Shown here piece after piece: positions 49,099 through 57,392 of a stretch of 64,000 nt of DNA. How positions within the stretch are numbered: position 1 is the stretch's first letter; every line of letters starts with the position of its first letter. A program made the translations under genes and the position numbers. This stretch comes from Ga0077555 sp041397775 (lineage in GTDB: Bacteria; Pseudomonadota; Alphaproteobacteria; Rhizobiales; Hyphomicrobiaceae). Location of the stretch: the NCBI GenBank assembly GCA_041397775.1, contig JAWKWB010000003.1, positions 186,001 through 250,000 on the forward strand, given 5' to 3'. The notes under the pieces are model-generated. The model made no database searches. It saw only the letters and a program-made list of their open reading frames with translations, and had not been told where the DNA came from.

Positions 49099-50253
49099 AT
49101 GGTGATTGGGAAGACGTTTGCAAAAGCGAGCGCGGTGACGACGTTGCGCGGCGCCCGCGTTGCCAGGATCTGGCTCTTTCGATGCGTGCTGTTTGCGCTG
49201 GCATCGGCCGCAGTGGTCACGCCCGGGCACGCCGCGGCTCCCGAAATCCGCACGAGCGCGCGCAACAAGGTGCCAGCGTGCGTGACGCCGGAGCGCCTGA
49301 TGCGCTTCCTGCGCTCGGGCAATCGCCGCCTGCTGCCGAAGTTCAACAACATCGCCAGCTACTACAAGGAGCACGGCGAGCGCTGGAATGTCCGGTGGGA
49401 CTACGCCTTCTTCCAGATGGTCATCGAGACCAACTACCTCAAGTTCGTGAACAATGCCGGCAAGGGCGACGTCAGCCCGCGGCAGAACAATTTCGCGGGG
49501 ATCGGGACCACGGGTGGCGGTGTGCCCGGCGACAGTTTCCCCGACGTGTCGACGGGTGTTCTCGGCCAGATCCAGCATCTCGTCGCCTATTCCGGCGAGG
49601 AGGTGCCCCGGCCGGTGGCGCAACGCACGCGCGACAAGCAGGACGAGATCCTGGCCAAGTCGCGCAGGTTGCGCCACGCACCGACCTTCCAGGATCTCTC
49701 CGGGCGCTGGGCCGTCGACCGGCGCTATGGCCGCTCCATCAATTTCATCGCGGACCGCTATCGCGCTGCCTATTGCCGTGGACGGGAGCCTGATCCCGAA
49801 CCGGAAGCCGTGCCCGGGCGTTCCCAGATCCTTGCCGACGCCAAGGCGGATCGGGGGACATCGCGCCAGCACCGCCGCCAGCGCGCGGAATTCAGAAGCG
49901 GGTCTGCTTCGATGCGATCCGATGTAGCGGACGCGCCCGGCGGCACCCGTGCGATCGCTTCGATGGGGGCGCCCATACACCCCGCGCCGCAGACGCAACA
50001 GCGCCATGCCTCCGCCTGCGCGGTATTCACGGCGAGCTATGGCGGGCGCAAGAACGTGCTCATCCGCACCATCGACGACGGCGTCATGCGCCTGACCGCG
50101 TTGCAGGTTCTCGACGGCCAGGAAGAGCGGCTGGCGCGGAGCTTCATTCGCTCCCATGCGCAGGGCGGCGAGCCGATCGGCCAGTTCCCCTCGCGTGATG
50201 CCGCGCTCGAGAAGGCTTTCTCGCTTTGTCCCTCGGCGCGCAGCCAGGGCTGA
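49099..50253 (+). CDS. Exported glucosaminidase-like protein (second tandem copy)
   Basis: This 384-residue secreted paralogue of the preceding gene starts at ATG 49099 with AGGATGGA upstream. The signal segment WLFRCVLFALASAAVVTPGHA is followed by the same glucosaminidase-type domain (WDYAFFQMVIETNYLKFV with the predicted catalytic Glu; SPRQNNFAGIGTTGGG; GDSFPDVSTGVLGQIQHL). The linker is shorter and Arg-rich. The C-terminal domain (about 310-384) repeats the pattern of its neighbour: ACAVFTASYGGRKNVLIRTI at the start and KAFSLCPS at the end. The two genes are 95 bp apart in the same direction and probably arose by duplication. Confidence 0.88.
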   Translation: MVIGKTFAKASAVTTLRGARVARIWLFRCVLFALASAAVVTPGHAAAPEIRTSARNKVPACVTPERLMRFLRSGNRRLLPKFNNIASYYKEHGERWNVRWDYAFFQMVIETNYLKFVNNAGKGDVSPRQNNFAGIGTTGGGVPGDSFPDVSTGVLGQIQHLVAYSGEEVPRPVAQRTRDKQDEILAKSRRLRHAPTFQDLSGRWAVDRRYGRSINFIADRYRAAYCRGREPDPEPEAVPGRSQILADAKADRGTSRQHRRQRAEFRSGSASMRSDVADAPGGTRAIASMGAPIHPAPQTQQRHASACAVFTASYGGRKNVLIRTIDDGVMRLTALQVLDGQEERLARSFIRSHAQGGEPIGQFPSRDAALEKAFSLCPSARSQG

Positions 50254-50369
50254 CGCGCCGGTGCATGGCCAACGTCCCGAGCGGCTGCCGCTGGCGCCCG
50301 GCGGCGTGACGGGTTAGGTAGGGTGCGAACCCGAACGTCGCACCACGCCGAACCCCGCGAGGCATCATC

Positions 50370-51368
50370 ATGTCCGACAATCTGCAAGTGACGCTCGCCC
50401 GGCGCCCCAAGCCCGGCATGCTGGCGAACGAAGACTTCGCGCTCGTGAAGAGCCCGATCCCCGAGCCCAAGGAGGGCGAGTTCCGCGTCAAGATCGCCTA
50501 TGTGTCGTGCGATCCCGCCATGCGCGGCTGGGTGAGCGATGCGCGCTCCTACGTGCCGCCGGTCGGCATCGGCGAGGTGATGCGGGCCTATGCGGTGGGC
50601 ATCGTGGACGCCTCCAATCATCCCGATTTCAAGGCCCGGGCGATGCGGTGCGAGTGCTCGGCGTGCAGCAGTACGCGATCAGCAACGGCCGTCGCGTGAA
50701 CAAGGTCGATCCTCGCAAGCGCCATGGGCGGTGGGTGGGTGGCCTGGGCATGCCCGGCTGGACTGCCTACTTCGGCCTTCTCGAGGTCGGCCGGCCGAGC
50801 CGGCGAGACGGTCGTCGTCTCGGCCGCCTCTGGTGCGGTGGGGTCGCTCGTGGGGCAGATCGCCAAGATCAAGGGATGCCGCGCCGTCGGCATCGCGGGC
50901 GGCCCGGACAAGTGCCGCTACGTGACGGAGACGCTCGGGCTCGACGCCTGCGTTGACTACAAGGCCCCCGGCCTTGCGGAGAACCTGGCCGCGGCCGCCC
51001 CCAAGGGCATCGACGTCTACTTCGAGAACGTCGGCGGCGAGGTGCTCGACGCTGTCCTGCCGCAGATGAACGTGTTCGGTCGCATTCCCGTTTGCGGCAT
51101 GATCTCGGCCTATACCGCGACGTCTGCCCCTCCCGGTCCGAAGACGCTGCGGCCGGTGCTGACGCACCGCCTGCGCATGCAGGGGCTCATCGTGTTCGAC
51201 TGGGCAGATCGCATCCCCGAGGCCATCGCCCAGCTCGGCGCCTGGCACAAGGCCGGCCAGATCAAGATCCGCGAGGATGTGCGCGAGGGTGGTCTTTCCC
51301 ACTTCGTCGAGACGCTCAACCTGCTCTATACGGGCGGCAACAACGGCAAGCTCGTCCTGAAAGTCTGA
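50370..51368 (+). pseudogene. Zinc-type/MDR NADP-dependent oxidoreductase (CurA-like), frameshifted
   Basis: The start (PKEGEFRVKIAYVSCDPAMR, GIGEVMRAYAVGIVDASNHP) and the end (GETVVVSAASGAVGSLVGQI with the NADP-binding motif, DVYFENVGGEVLDAVLPQM, VLTHRLRMQGLIVFD) are in the same frame. The middle (DAVRVLGVQQYAISNG, VGGLGMPGWTAYFGLLEVG) is readable only in another frame, between about 50640 and 50795. The product would be a 333-residue leukotriene B4 dehydrogenase/CurA-type enoyl reductase. Two compensating shifts near FKA (about 50640) and before AGETV (about 50795) disrupt it, and the RKRHGRWVGG stretch between them also looks disturbed. Decay or sequencing error cannot be told apart here. 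Confidence 0.8.
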
Positions 51369-51375
51369 GGCCCTG

Positions 51376-51969
51376 ATGCTCAAGCACGGCGTTACCATCT
51401 ACTACATTCGTCACGGCCAAACCGACTGGAACGCCGTACAGCGCTATCAAGGACAGTCCGACATCCCGCTCAACGATACGGGGCGGGGCCAGGCGGCGCG
51501 CAACGGCACGGTCCTGGGGGCGCATCTGGGCGCGCGTATCCACACGATCGACTACGTGGCAAGCCCGCTGTCGCGAACCAGCGAGACCATGCAGATCGTG
51601 CGGGCGAACATGGGCCTGCCTCCCGACGGCTTTCGCCGCGACGATCGCTTGAAGGAACAGCACTACGGCCATTGGGAGGGCAAGCTCTGGAGCGAGCTGC
51701 CGCAGGTCGACCCGGAGGGCTTCGCGGCCCGCGAGTGCGACAAGTGGAACTGGCGCCCGCGCGGCGGCGAGAGCTACGCGATGCTGTCGGAGCGGATCGG
51801 CGGCTGGCTGTCGTCGGTCGAGGAGGATGTCGTCGTCGCCTCGCACGGTGCGGTGAGCCGTGCCCTGCGCGGTCTCGTCATCAAGATGGACGCGGACGAG
51901 CTCGCCCGGCTCGAAGTGCCGCAGGACAAGATCATGATCGTGCGGGCCGGCAGCATCGGCTGGCTCTGA
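51376..51969 (+). CDS. Histidine phosphatase family protein
   Basis: This 197-residue enzyme of the phosphoglycerate mutase/histidine phosphatase superfamily has the catalytic His in YYIRHGQTDWNAVQRYQGQS, followed by DIPLNDTGRGQA and the phosphate-binding Arg in YVASPLSRTSETMQIV. The acid/base region is RLKEQHYGHWEGKLW, and the second His is in VVVASHGAVSRALR. The pattern is that of small phosphatases such as GpmB or CobC rather than glycolytic mutase. It lies 7 bp after the frameshifted oxidoreductase gene, so it is in the same operon. Its substrate is unknown. Confidence 0.9.
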   Translation: MLKHGVTIYYIRHGQTDWNAVQRYQGQSDIPLNDTGRGQAARNGTVLGAHLGARIHTIDYVASPLSRTSETMQIVRANMGLPPDGFRRDDRLKEQHYGHWEGKLWSELPQVDPEGFAARECDKWNWRPRGGESYAMLSERIGGWLSSVEEDVVVASHGAVSRALRGLVIKMDADELARLEVPQDKIMIVRAGSIGWL

Positions 51970-52061
51970 TCACGGGGGCCGGCCGCGGTTCTGCCGATTG
52001 CATGTCGCCGCGCGCCTGGGCACAACGTCTCGACGCGATGCGACAAAGGACCAATGGGCGG

Positions 52062-52886
52062 ATGGCAAAGCTTGCGGTGAGGCGCCTGCCCGGCGCGCTG
52101 GGATGCGAGATCGAGAACCTCGACCTGCGTTTTCTCGACGACGATCATTTCTTCACCATCGAGAACGCGCTGCACGAGCACCTGCTCGTCATCCTGTCGC
52201 GGCAGACGATCGGGCCGCGCAGCCTGATGGGGCTGGCGCGCCGCTTCGGCGATCCGATGCCCGATGCCGGCGCGCGGCATCGTCACGGCATGGAGATGGA
52301 TCTGCAGATCGTGTCGGGCCGCAACGCGGCGAACGGGACGCCCGAGGGCGACCGGGATGCGACCGCCTATTTTCGCAGTGACGGCATTCTCGCGAAAGTG
52401 CCAGCGCGCTGCACGATCTTTTCCACGCAGAGCGGGAGCGCAACGGACCCCGAAGCGGTCTTTGCCGACCAGCGGCGTGCCTATCAGGATCTCAGCGAGG
52501 ACAAACGCGCCGGGCTCGATGGCCTCGTCGCATTGCATCGCGCTGGTGATCGCAATGCGCTGGGTGGGCAGGTCTCCGGCGAGGCGGCCGTGGTGCACCA
52601 CCCCATCGTGCGCACGCATCCCCACACCCGCAAGGCGTCGCTCTATGGCGTTGCGGGCACGTCGTTCGCCATCCAGGGCATGGGGGACAACGAAGGCCGC
52701 GCACTGCTCGACGATCTGGCTGGACATGCGACGCAGGAGCGCTATGTGACGCGCACCCGCTTCAAGCCGGGCGACGTGGTGCTGTGGGACAATGCAGCGC
52801 TCGCGACGGCGGGACCATTGGCACCCGAAGGCAGCGACCGCTGCCTGTGGCGGGTGCGTATTGCCGAGGAAAGGCCGACGTCATGA
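52062..52886 (+). CDS. TauD/TfdA-family homologue without iron ligands
   Basis: This 274-residue protein starts at ATG 52062 (MAKLAVRRLPGALGCEIENL); ATG 52002 and 52038 would add 20 and 8 residues. The overall course follows the 2-oxoglutarate dioxygenase family: HEHLLVILSRQTIGPRSLMG, ATAYFRSDGILAKVPARCTI, VHHPIVRTHPHTRKASLYGV, GDVVLWDNAALATAGPL and CLWRVRI. However the first metal motif, normally WHxD, reads FRSD, and the distal His after WDNxxxL is a Thr, so only the Asp of the facial triad remains. Normal Fe(II)/2-oxoglutarate catalysis is therefore unlikely. It overlaps the next start (ATGA), indicating coupling with the enoyl-CoA hydratase. Confidence 0.8.
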   Translation: MAKLAVRRLPGALGCEIENLDLRFLDDDHFFTIENALHEHLLVILSRQTIGPRSLMGLARRFGDPMPDAGARHRHGMEMDLQIVSGRNAANGTPEGDRDATAYFRSDGILAKVPARCTIFSTQSGSATDPEAVFADQRRAYQDLSEDKRAGLDGLVALHRAGDRNALGGQVSGEAAVVHHPIVRTHPHTRKASLYGVAGTSFAIQGMGDNEGRALLDDLAGHATQERYVTRTRFKPGDVVLWDNAALATAGPLAPEGSDRCLWRVRIAEERPTS

Positions 52887-53671
52887 GCATCGCGGTGCAT
52901 GGAAAAGTCCTGATCGAGCGCGAGGGGCCGGTCGTCACGGTGATCCTCAACCGCCCGCAGGTGCGCAATGCCGTCGACAACGAGACGGCCGAGGCGCTGG
53001 CGGAAGCGTTCCGTATCTTCGAGGGTGACGAAACGGCCAAGGTCGCGGTGTTGTGGGGGGCGGGTGGCAGCTTCTGTGCGGGAGCGGATCTGAAGTCCGT
53101 CGCGTCCGGCGAGCGATTGAAGCGCTACAAGCTCGACGGTGACGGGCCGATGGGGCCCTCGCGCCTGAAGCTGACGAAGCCCGTGATCGCAGCCGTTTCG
53201 GGGCATGCGGTTGCCGGCGGGCTGGAGCTGGCCATCTGGTGCGATATGCGCGTCGTGGAAGAGGATGCGATCTTCGGCGTCTACTGCCGCCGCTGGGGCG
53301 TGGCGCTGATCGACGGCGGCACGGTGCGATTGCCACGGCTCATCGGGCAGAGCCGGGCGCTCGACATGATCCTGACGGGCCGGCCGGTGGACGCCGCCGA
53401 GGCACTGTCGTTCGGGCTTGCCAACCGCGTCGTGCCCAAGGGCCAGGCGCGGGCGGCGGCAGAAGCGCTGGCGGCCGACATCGCGCGTTTTCCCGAGATG
53501 TGCATGCGGCTCGACCGCGCGTCCGTCTATCGGCAATGGGACCTGCCGTTCGACCATGCCATGCGTGCGGAATTCGCGGCGGGCGTCGAGGCGGTGAAGG
53601 CCGAAGGGCAGGCTGGTGCTGCGCGTTTTGCGTCGGGCAAGGGACGCGGCGGCAGCTTCGAGGAAATCTGA
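52883..53671 (+). CDS. Enoyl-CoA hydratase/isomerase family protein (crotonase)
   Basis: This 262-residue crotonase-fold enzyme starts at ATG 52883, inside the stop region of the upstream gene. VVTVILNRPQVRNAVDNETA opens the fold, GGSFCAGADLKSVASG and AVSGHAVAGGLELAIWCDMR form the oxyanion hole, and DGGTVRLPRLIGQSRALDMI with the Glu-replacing region and GLANRVVPKGQA complete the pattern. It resembles the other crotonase in this window only at family level. The position between a TauD-like protein and an epoxide-hydrolase-like protein does not reveal the acyl-CoA substrate. Confidence 0.9.
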   Translation: MSIAVHGKVLIEREGPVVTVILNRPQVRNAVDNETAEALAEAFRIFEGDETAKVAVLWGAGGSFCAGADLKSVASGERLKRYKLDGDGPMGPSRLKLTKPVIAAVSGHAVAGGLELAIWCDMRVVEEDAIFGVYCRRWGVALIDGGTVRLPRLIGQSRALDMILTGRPVDAAEALSFGLANRVVPKGQARAAAEALAADIARFPEMCMRLDRASVYRQWDLPFDHAMRAEFAAGVEAVKAEGQAGAARFASGKGRGGSFEEI

Positions 53672-53687
53672 GAGCCGAGTGACGACC

Positions 53688-54587
53688 ATGGGCGAGGCAC
53701 CGGGGTTTCGACATCACTACGCCGAGGTCGGCGAGGTCATGTTGCACTATGTGATGGCGGGACCGCCGCCTCGGCCCGGCCAGCCGCAAGCTGCCGCCGT
53801 CGTGCTGCTGCACGGGTGGCCACAGACCTGGTACGAATGGCGCCATGTGATCCCGGCGCTGGCGCAACGCTATACCGTGATCGCACCCGACCTGCGCGGG
53901 CTGGGAGACAGTTCGCGGCCCCTCTCGGGCTATGACAAGCGCACCGTTTCGAACGACGTCTGGCGCCTCGTCAGCGAGGTCCTGGGCCTGCAGCGCTTCT
54001 TTCTCGTCGGTCACGACTGGGGCGGCCCCACGGCCTTCGCACTGGCCTCCCAACACCCCGAGGCGGTGGAGAAGCTGTGCATCATGGATGTCGTGATACC
54101 CGGCGACGGCGGCGATTTCAGCCAGGGTGGCCGACGCTGGCATCATCAATTCCACATCACGCCGGATCTGCCGGAGGCCCTGGTCCAGGGCCGCGAGCGC
54201 GTCTACCTGCAGTGGTTCTACCAGACCTTCGCCTATCGGCCCGGCGCGATCCCGGATGCGGATATCGACGAATACGTGCGCACCTACAGCCAGCCGGGTG
54301 CGCTGCGTGCGGGCTTCAATTTCTATCGTGAACTGGAGCGGGACGCGAAAGACAATGCCGGCCTGCTCGCAACGGGCTTCCGGCTGCCGATGCCCGTTCT
54401 GGCGATCGGCGGCGGCGTGAGCTACCCGCACGGGCGAGGGCGTGGGCACGACGTCGAGGCGAGCCTGAAGCGGGTCGCAGCGAACGTGACGGGCGTGGTG
54501 CTGCCGGAGTGCGGGCATTTCGTGCCGGAAGAGCAGCCCGAAGCCGTCGCGCGGCTGCTGCTCGATTTCTTCGCCACGCCGGTTTGA
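53688..54587 (+). CDS. Alpha/beta hydrolase, epoxide hydrolase-like
   Basis: This 299-residue hydrolase starts at ATG 53688, 16 bp after the crotonase gene. It has the oxyanion motif LLHGWPQTWYEWRHVIP, the nucleophile elbow FLVGHDWGGPTAFALASQHP with the Asp nucleophile, and the terminal His in LPECGHFVPEEQPEAVAR. The cap domain contains GRERVYLQWFYQTFAYRPG, with Tyr residues that in epoxide hydrolases polarise the epoxide. The HGWP and HDWGG combination is typical of soluble epoxide hydrolases and haloalkane dehalogenase-like enzymes. It is the last gene of the tightly spaced run that begins at 50370. Confidence 0.9.
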   Translation: MGEAPGFRHHYAEVGEVMLHYVMAGPPPRPGQPQAAAVVLLHGWPQTWYEWRHVIPALAQRYTVIAPDLRGLGDSSRPLSGYDKRTVSNDVWRLVSEVLGLQRFFLVGHDWGGPTAFALASQHPEAVEKLCIMDVVIPGDGGDFSQGGRRWHHQFHITPDLPEALVQGRERVYLQWFYQTFAYRPGAIPDADIDEYVRTYSQPGALRAGFNFYRELERDAKDNAGLLATGFRLPMPVLAIGGGVSYPHGRGRGHDVEASLKRVAANVTGVVLPECGHFVPEEQPEAVARLLLDFFATPV

Positions 54588-54775
54588 GACGGCGGCCGCC
54601 TCGGCGGTGCGAATTTGTCTGCAGCGGCACAAACGCAGGCAACATGCCGAAGCGATGGGCGGGATGAGCCTAAAGGTCGCTCGTGCGCGCGGCATGTTGG
54701 GCTGGCGATCCAAGGTGTGGTGCCTATATTGGGCGGCGGTGTGCTGGCCCGGGACCGTCACGGGGATGGGGGATC

Positions 54776-56017
54776 ATGAAAGCCGATGTTATCGTTCTGG
54801 GAGCCGGCATGGTCGGCGTCTCGACGGCATTGCAGTTGCAGCGCAAGGGCCGGGACGTCGCGCTGGTGGACCGGCGTGGTGCCGCCGAAGAGACGTCGTT
54901 CGGCAATGCCGGCATCATCCAGCGGGAAGGCGTGGTGCCCTACATGTTCCCGCGGGAGTGGGCGACCATCCTGCGCTATGCGCGCAACACGTCTTCGGAC
55001 GCCTATTACCATTTGAGTGCACTGCCGGGGCTGGCGCCGTGGATGCTGCGCTATTTCCTCGCCTCGACGCCGGAGGGCAAGGAACGCAGCGCCCGGGCCA
55101 TGCTGCCGCTGATCGAGCGCTGTATCATCGATCATGAAGATCTGATGGGCGAGGCGGGCGTGAGCGGTATGATCCGCCGCACGGGCTACGTGCGGGTCTA
55201 TCGCACGTCGCAGGCGCTCGACACGGCTGCAAAGGACGACGAGGCCGAGCGGCGACTCTACGGCATCGGCTCCAAGGTGCTCGATCCGGCGGGCCTTGCC
55301 GAACTCGAGCCGCATCTCAGCCACGTCTTCGCGGGCGGCGTGCTGCTGACCGATCCCGTTTCCGTGGGCGATCCGGGCGCGCTGGGCGTGGCCTATGCGG
55401 AGCTGTTCAAGTCGCGCGGTGGGCGCTTCGTGGAAGGCGAGGCGAAGTCGCTGGAAGTGGGTGGCGTGGGCTGGCGCGTGGCCACCCGCACGGGCTGGCT
55501 CGAGGCCCCAGAGGTCGTCGTGGCGCTGGGGCCATGGTCCAGCGACGTGACGCGACCGCTCGGGCTCAAGATACCGCTGGGCTGGAAGCGGGGCTATCAC
55601 ATGCACTACCGCACGGCGGGCAATGCCACCTTGTCGCGGCCCGTCATCGACGCGGAGAGCGGCTTCTGCCTCACGTCGATGACGAAGGGCATTCGCCTGA
55701 CGACCGGCGCGGAATTCGCCGCGCGCGATGCACCGCCGACGCCGGTACAACTCGGCCGCTCGGAGGCGAAGGCGCGCGAGATCTTCCCGATCACGGATCG
55801 CGTGGACGATCAACCCTGGCTCGGCCGCCGGCCCTGCCTGCCGGACATGGTGCCCGTGATCGGCAAGGCGCCGGGCCGCAACGGACTGTGGCTCAATTTC
55901 GGCCACCAGCATCTCGGCTTCACGCTGGGACCCTCGACCGGTCTGCTCCTCGCCCAGATGATGACGGGCGAGGCGCCTTATGCCGATCCCGCGCCCTACC
56001 GGGCGGACCGGTTCTGA
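54776..56017 (+). CDS. FAD-dependent amine/D-amino acid oxidoreductase (DadA-like)
   Basis: This 413-residue flavoenzyme of the DAO superfamily starts at ATG 54776 (GGGGGAT upstream). GAGMVGVSTALQLQRKGRDV at the N-terminus binds FAD, and ETSFGNAGIIQREGVVPYMF is the DadA-type sequence after it. GLKIPLGWKRGYHMHYRTAG and the C-terminal GLWLNFGHQHLGFTLGPSTG match D-amino acid dehydrogenases, which deaminate D-amino acids and pass electrons to the respiratory chain. It lies 188 bp after the hydrolase gene and may have its own promoter. An in-frame GC-rich stretch upstream is not coding. Confidence 0.9.
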   Translation: MKADVIVLGAGMVGVSTALQLQRKGRDVALVDRRGAAEETSFGNAGIIQREGVVPYMFPREWATILRYARNTSSDAYYHLSALPGLAPWMLRYFLASTPEGKERSARAMLPLIERCIIDHEDLMGEAGVSGMIRRTGYVRVYRTSQALDTAAKDDEAERRLYGIGSKVLDPAGLAELEPHLSHVFAGGVLLTDPVSVGDPGALGVAYAELFKSRGGRFVEGEAKSLEVGGVGWRVATRTGWLEAPEVVVALGPWSSDVTRPLGLKIPLGWKRGYHMHYRTAGNATLSRPVIDAESGFCLTSMTKGIRLTTGAEFAARDAPPTPVQLGRSEAKAREIFPITDRVDDQPWLGRRPCLPDMVPVIGKAPGRNGLWLNFGHQHLGFTLGPSTGLLLAQMMTGEAPYADPAPYRADRF

Positions 56018-56030
56018 CGCGCGATGGCCG

Positions 56031-57068
56031 TCACGCCTCGACGTTGCGGCTGATGGCCGGCGCGCGGTCCGTTTCACGCTTGGGCAGGACGCGGGCGGCG
56101 GCGTGCGCGAAGGGGCTGAGCATGCTGCCCTTCAACGAGTGGGGATCCTCGCCATAGCCGTCGACGCCGAAGACGAGCTTCTCGCGCGTCTTGCTCGGCA
56201 TGTGCAGCGTGCCGAAGAGCCAGTCGAATACGGCGAGAGAGCCGCCGAAATTCCTGTCGAAGTGCATGACGTTGTTGGAATGGTGGATCTGGTGGTGGGC
56301 TGGGCTCAGGATGATGCGACCCCAAAATCCCGTGATGGCCAGCCAGACGTGCGAATGATGCAGGTGGTTGATGGTGAAGGCGAACAGCAGCGAGATCGCG
56401 TTCACGTGCCAGAGCGTGTAGGGCTTCACAGGCATGCCGAAGCCGTACTGGAAGACGCCAGCGGCAAGCCCCATGCAGATCGCGCTGATATTATAGAAGA
56501 CCACAGTATCGACGGGATGTACGCGGGCGTTCGTGGCCGGCGACAGCGACTCGGCGGCGTGGTGGACCTTGTGGAACTCCCACAGGAACGGGATCTTGTG
56601 CGCCAGCATGTGCTCGAACCAGTACGAGAACTCGTAGGCGACGAACAGGACCAGCGTGAGCAGTGCCATGAGAAAGGCTTCGGGAAGGGCCGTCGGCGTG
56701 CTGGGGCCGAAGACGAAGCCGAGCCCGGCCTGGGCGTGCCGCGCGACGAATTGCGCGCTCAGGACGGCCCAGCCGAACATCAGGCTGAACAGAAAGACGT
56801 TGAAGAGCAGAAAGCCCAGATCGGTCTGTGCCGACGCGCTCTTGTAGATGCGGCGCGGGAGCAACGCACGCGCCAGAACCTTCAAGCGCAGGCGCCGCCT
56901 GCGCGATCGATGGCGGACATACAGGAAGATCGTGGCGAGCAGCAGGGCCGAGCCGATGGAGGCGAATGAAAAGGCCCCGGCCGGGTGGACGAAGACTTTC
57001 GTGGCTACGGCCGCGGTATAGTCGGCCACGAAGGACAAGAGCTCGGTGATGGTCGACACGAGGGTCAT
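56031..57068 (-). CDS. Fatty acid hydroxylase / sterol desaturase superfamily membrane protein
   Basis: This 345-residue integral membrane di-iron enzyme starts at ATG 57068; GTG 57077 is an alternative. The metal-binding His clusters are complete: HMLAH (HxxxH), HKVHH (HxxHH), a HLHHSH pair and AHHQIHHSNN (HHxxHH). Membrane helices lie at about 40-57 (FSFASIGSALLLATIFLYV), 85-110, 135-155 (FLMALLTLVLFVAYEFSYWF) and 195-215. A C-terminal VFGVDGYGEDPHSLKGSML follows. Such enzymes hydroxylate or desaturate lipids, sterols, hopanoids or carotenoids. It converges with the DadA-like gene 13 bp away. Confidence 0.9.
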   Translation of the reverse strand: MTLVSTITELLSFVADYTAAVATKVFVHPAGAFSFASIGSALLLATIFLYVRHRSRRRRLRLKVLARALLPRRIYKSASAQTDLGFLLFNVFLFSLMFGWAVLSAQFVARHAQAGLGFVFGPSTPTALPEAFLMALLTLVLFVAYEFSYWFEHMLAHKIPFLWEFHKVHHAAESLSPATNARVHPVDTVVFYNISAICMGLAAGVFQYGFGMPVKPYTLWHVNAISLLFAFTINHLHHSHVWLAITGFWGRIILSPAHHQIHHSNNVMHFDRNFGGSLAVFDWLFGTLHMPSKTREKLVFGVDGYGEDPHSLKGSMLSPFAHAAARVLPKRETDRAPAISRNVEA

Positions 57069-57166
57069 GACGCGCACTCACGGGTACCTGGACGCTCACT
57101 CCTTGGTACGTCGCGAGGGTTAACATTCGCTGAGACATGCAACGCGCGCGGCCGCGACAGGGCGTC

Positions 57167-57367
57167 TCAGGCGCGCTCGAGAGGCCGGGTCAGGATGGGT
57201 CGTCCCGGGGCCGGTACACAGCGGGACTGCTTGCCGATCCAGGCGCCGCCGGCCGCCTCGCAGTCGTGCATCCGGCGCTCGCGCCACCATTGCCAGCCAA
57301 AGAGCGCCGCCAGCAACAGGATGGCGCCGGCGGCGATGATCAGGCGATGGCGCGGCAACTCGGGCAT
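57167..57367 (-). CDS. Small single-TM protein with a Cys pair
   Basis: This 66-residue protein starts at ATG 57367, 25 bp after the dehydratase gene and therefore probably co-transcribed. One membrane helix (LIIAAGAILLLAALFGWQWW) is followed by a short periplasmic part with two Cys in the pattern DCEAAGGAWIGKQSRCV. Short proteins with this C-x2-GG-W-x-C arrangement are common in Alphaproteobacteria as uncharacterised membrane proteins, with the Cys probably disulfide-bonded. No function is known to me. Confidence 0.65.
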   Translation of the reverse strand: MPELPRHRLIIAAGAILLLAALFGWQWWRERRMHDCEAAGGAWIGKQSRCVPAPGRPILTRPLERA

Positions 57368-57392
57368 GCTGGGCCCCCGCGTCGGGTTGCGC

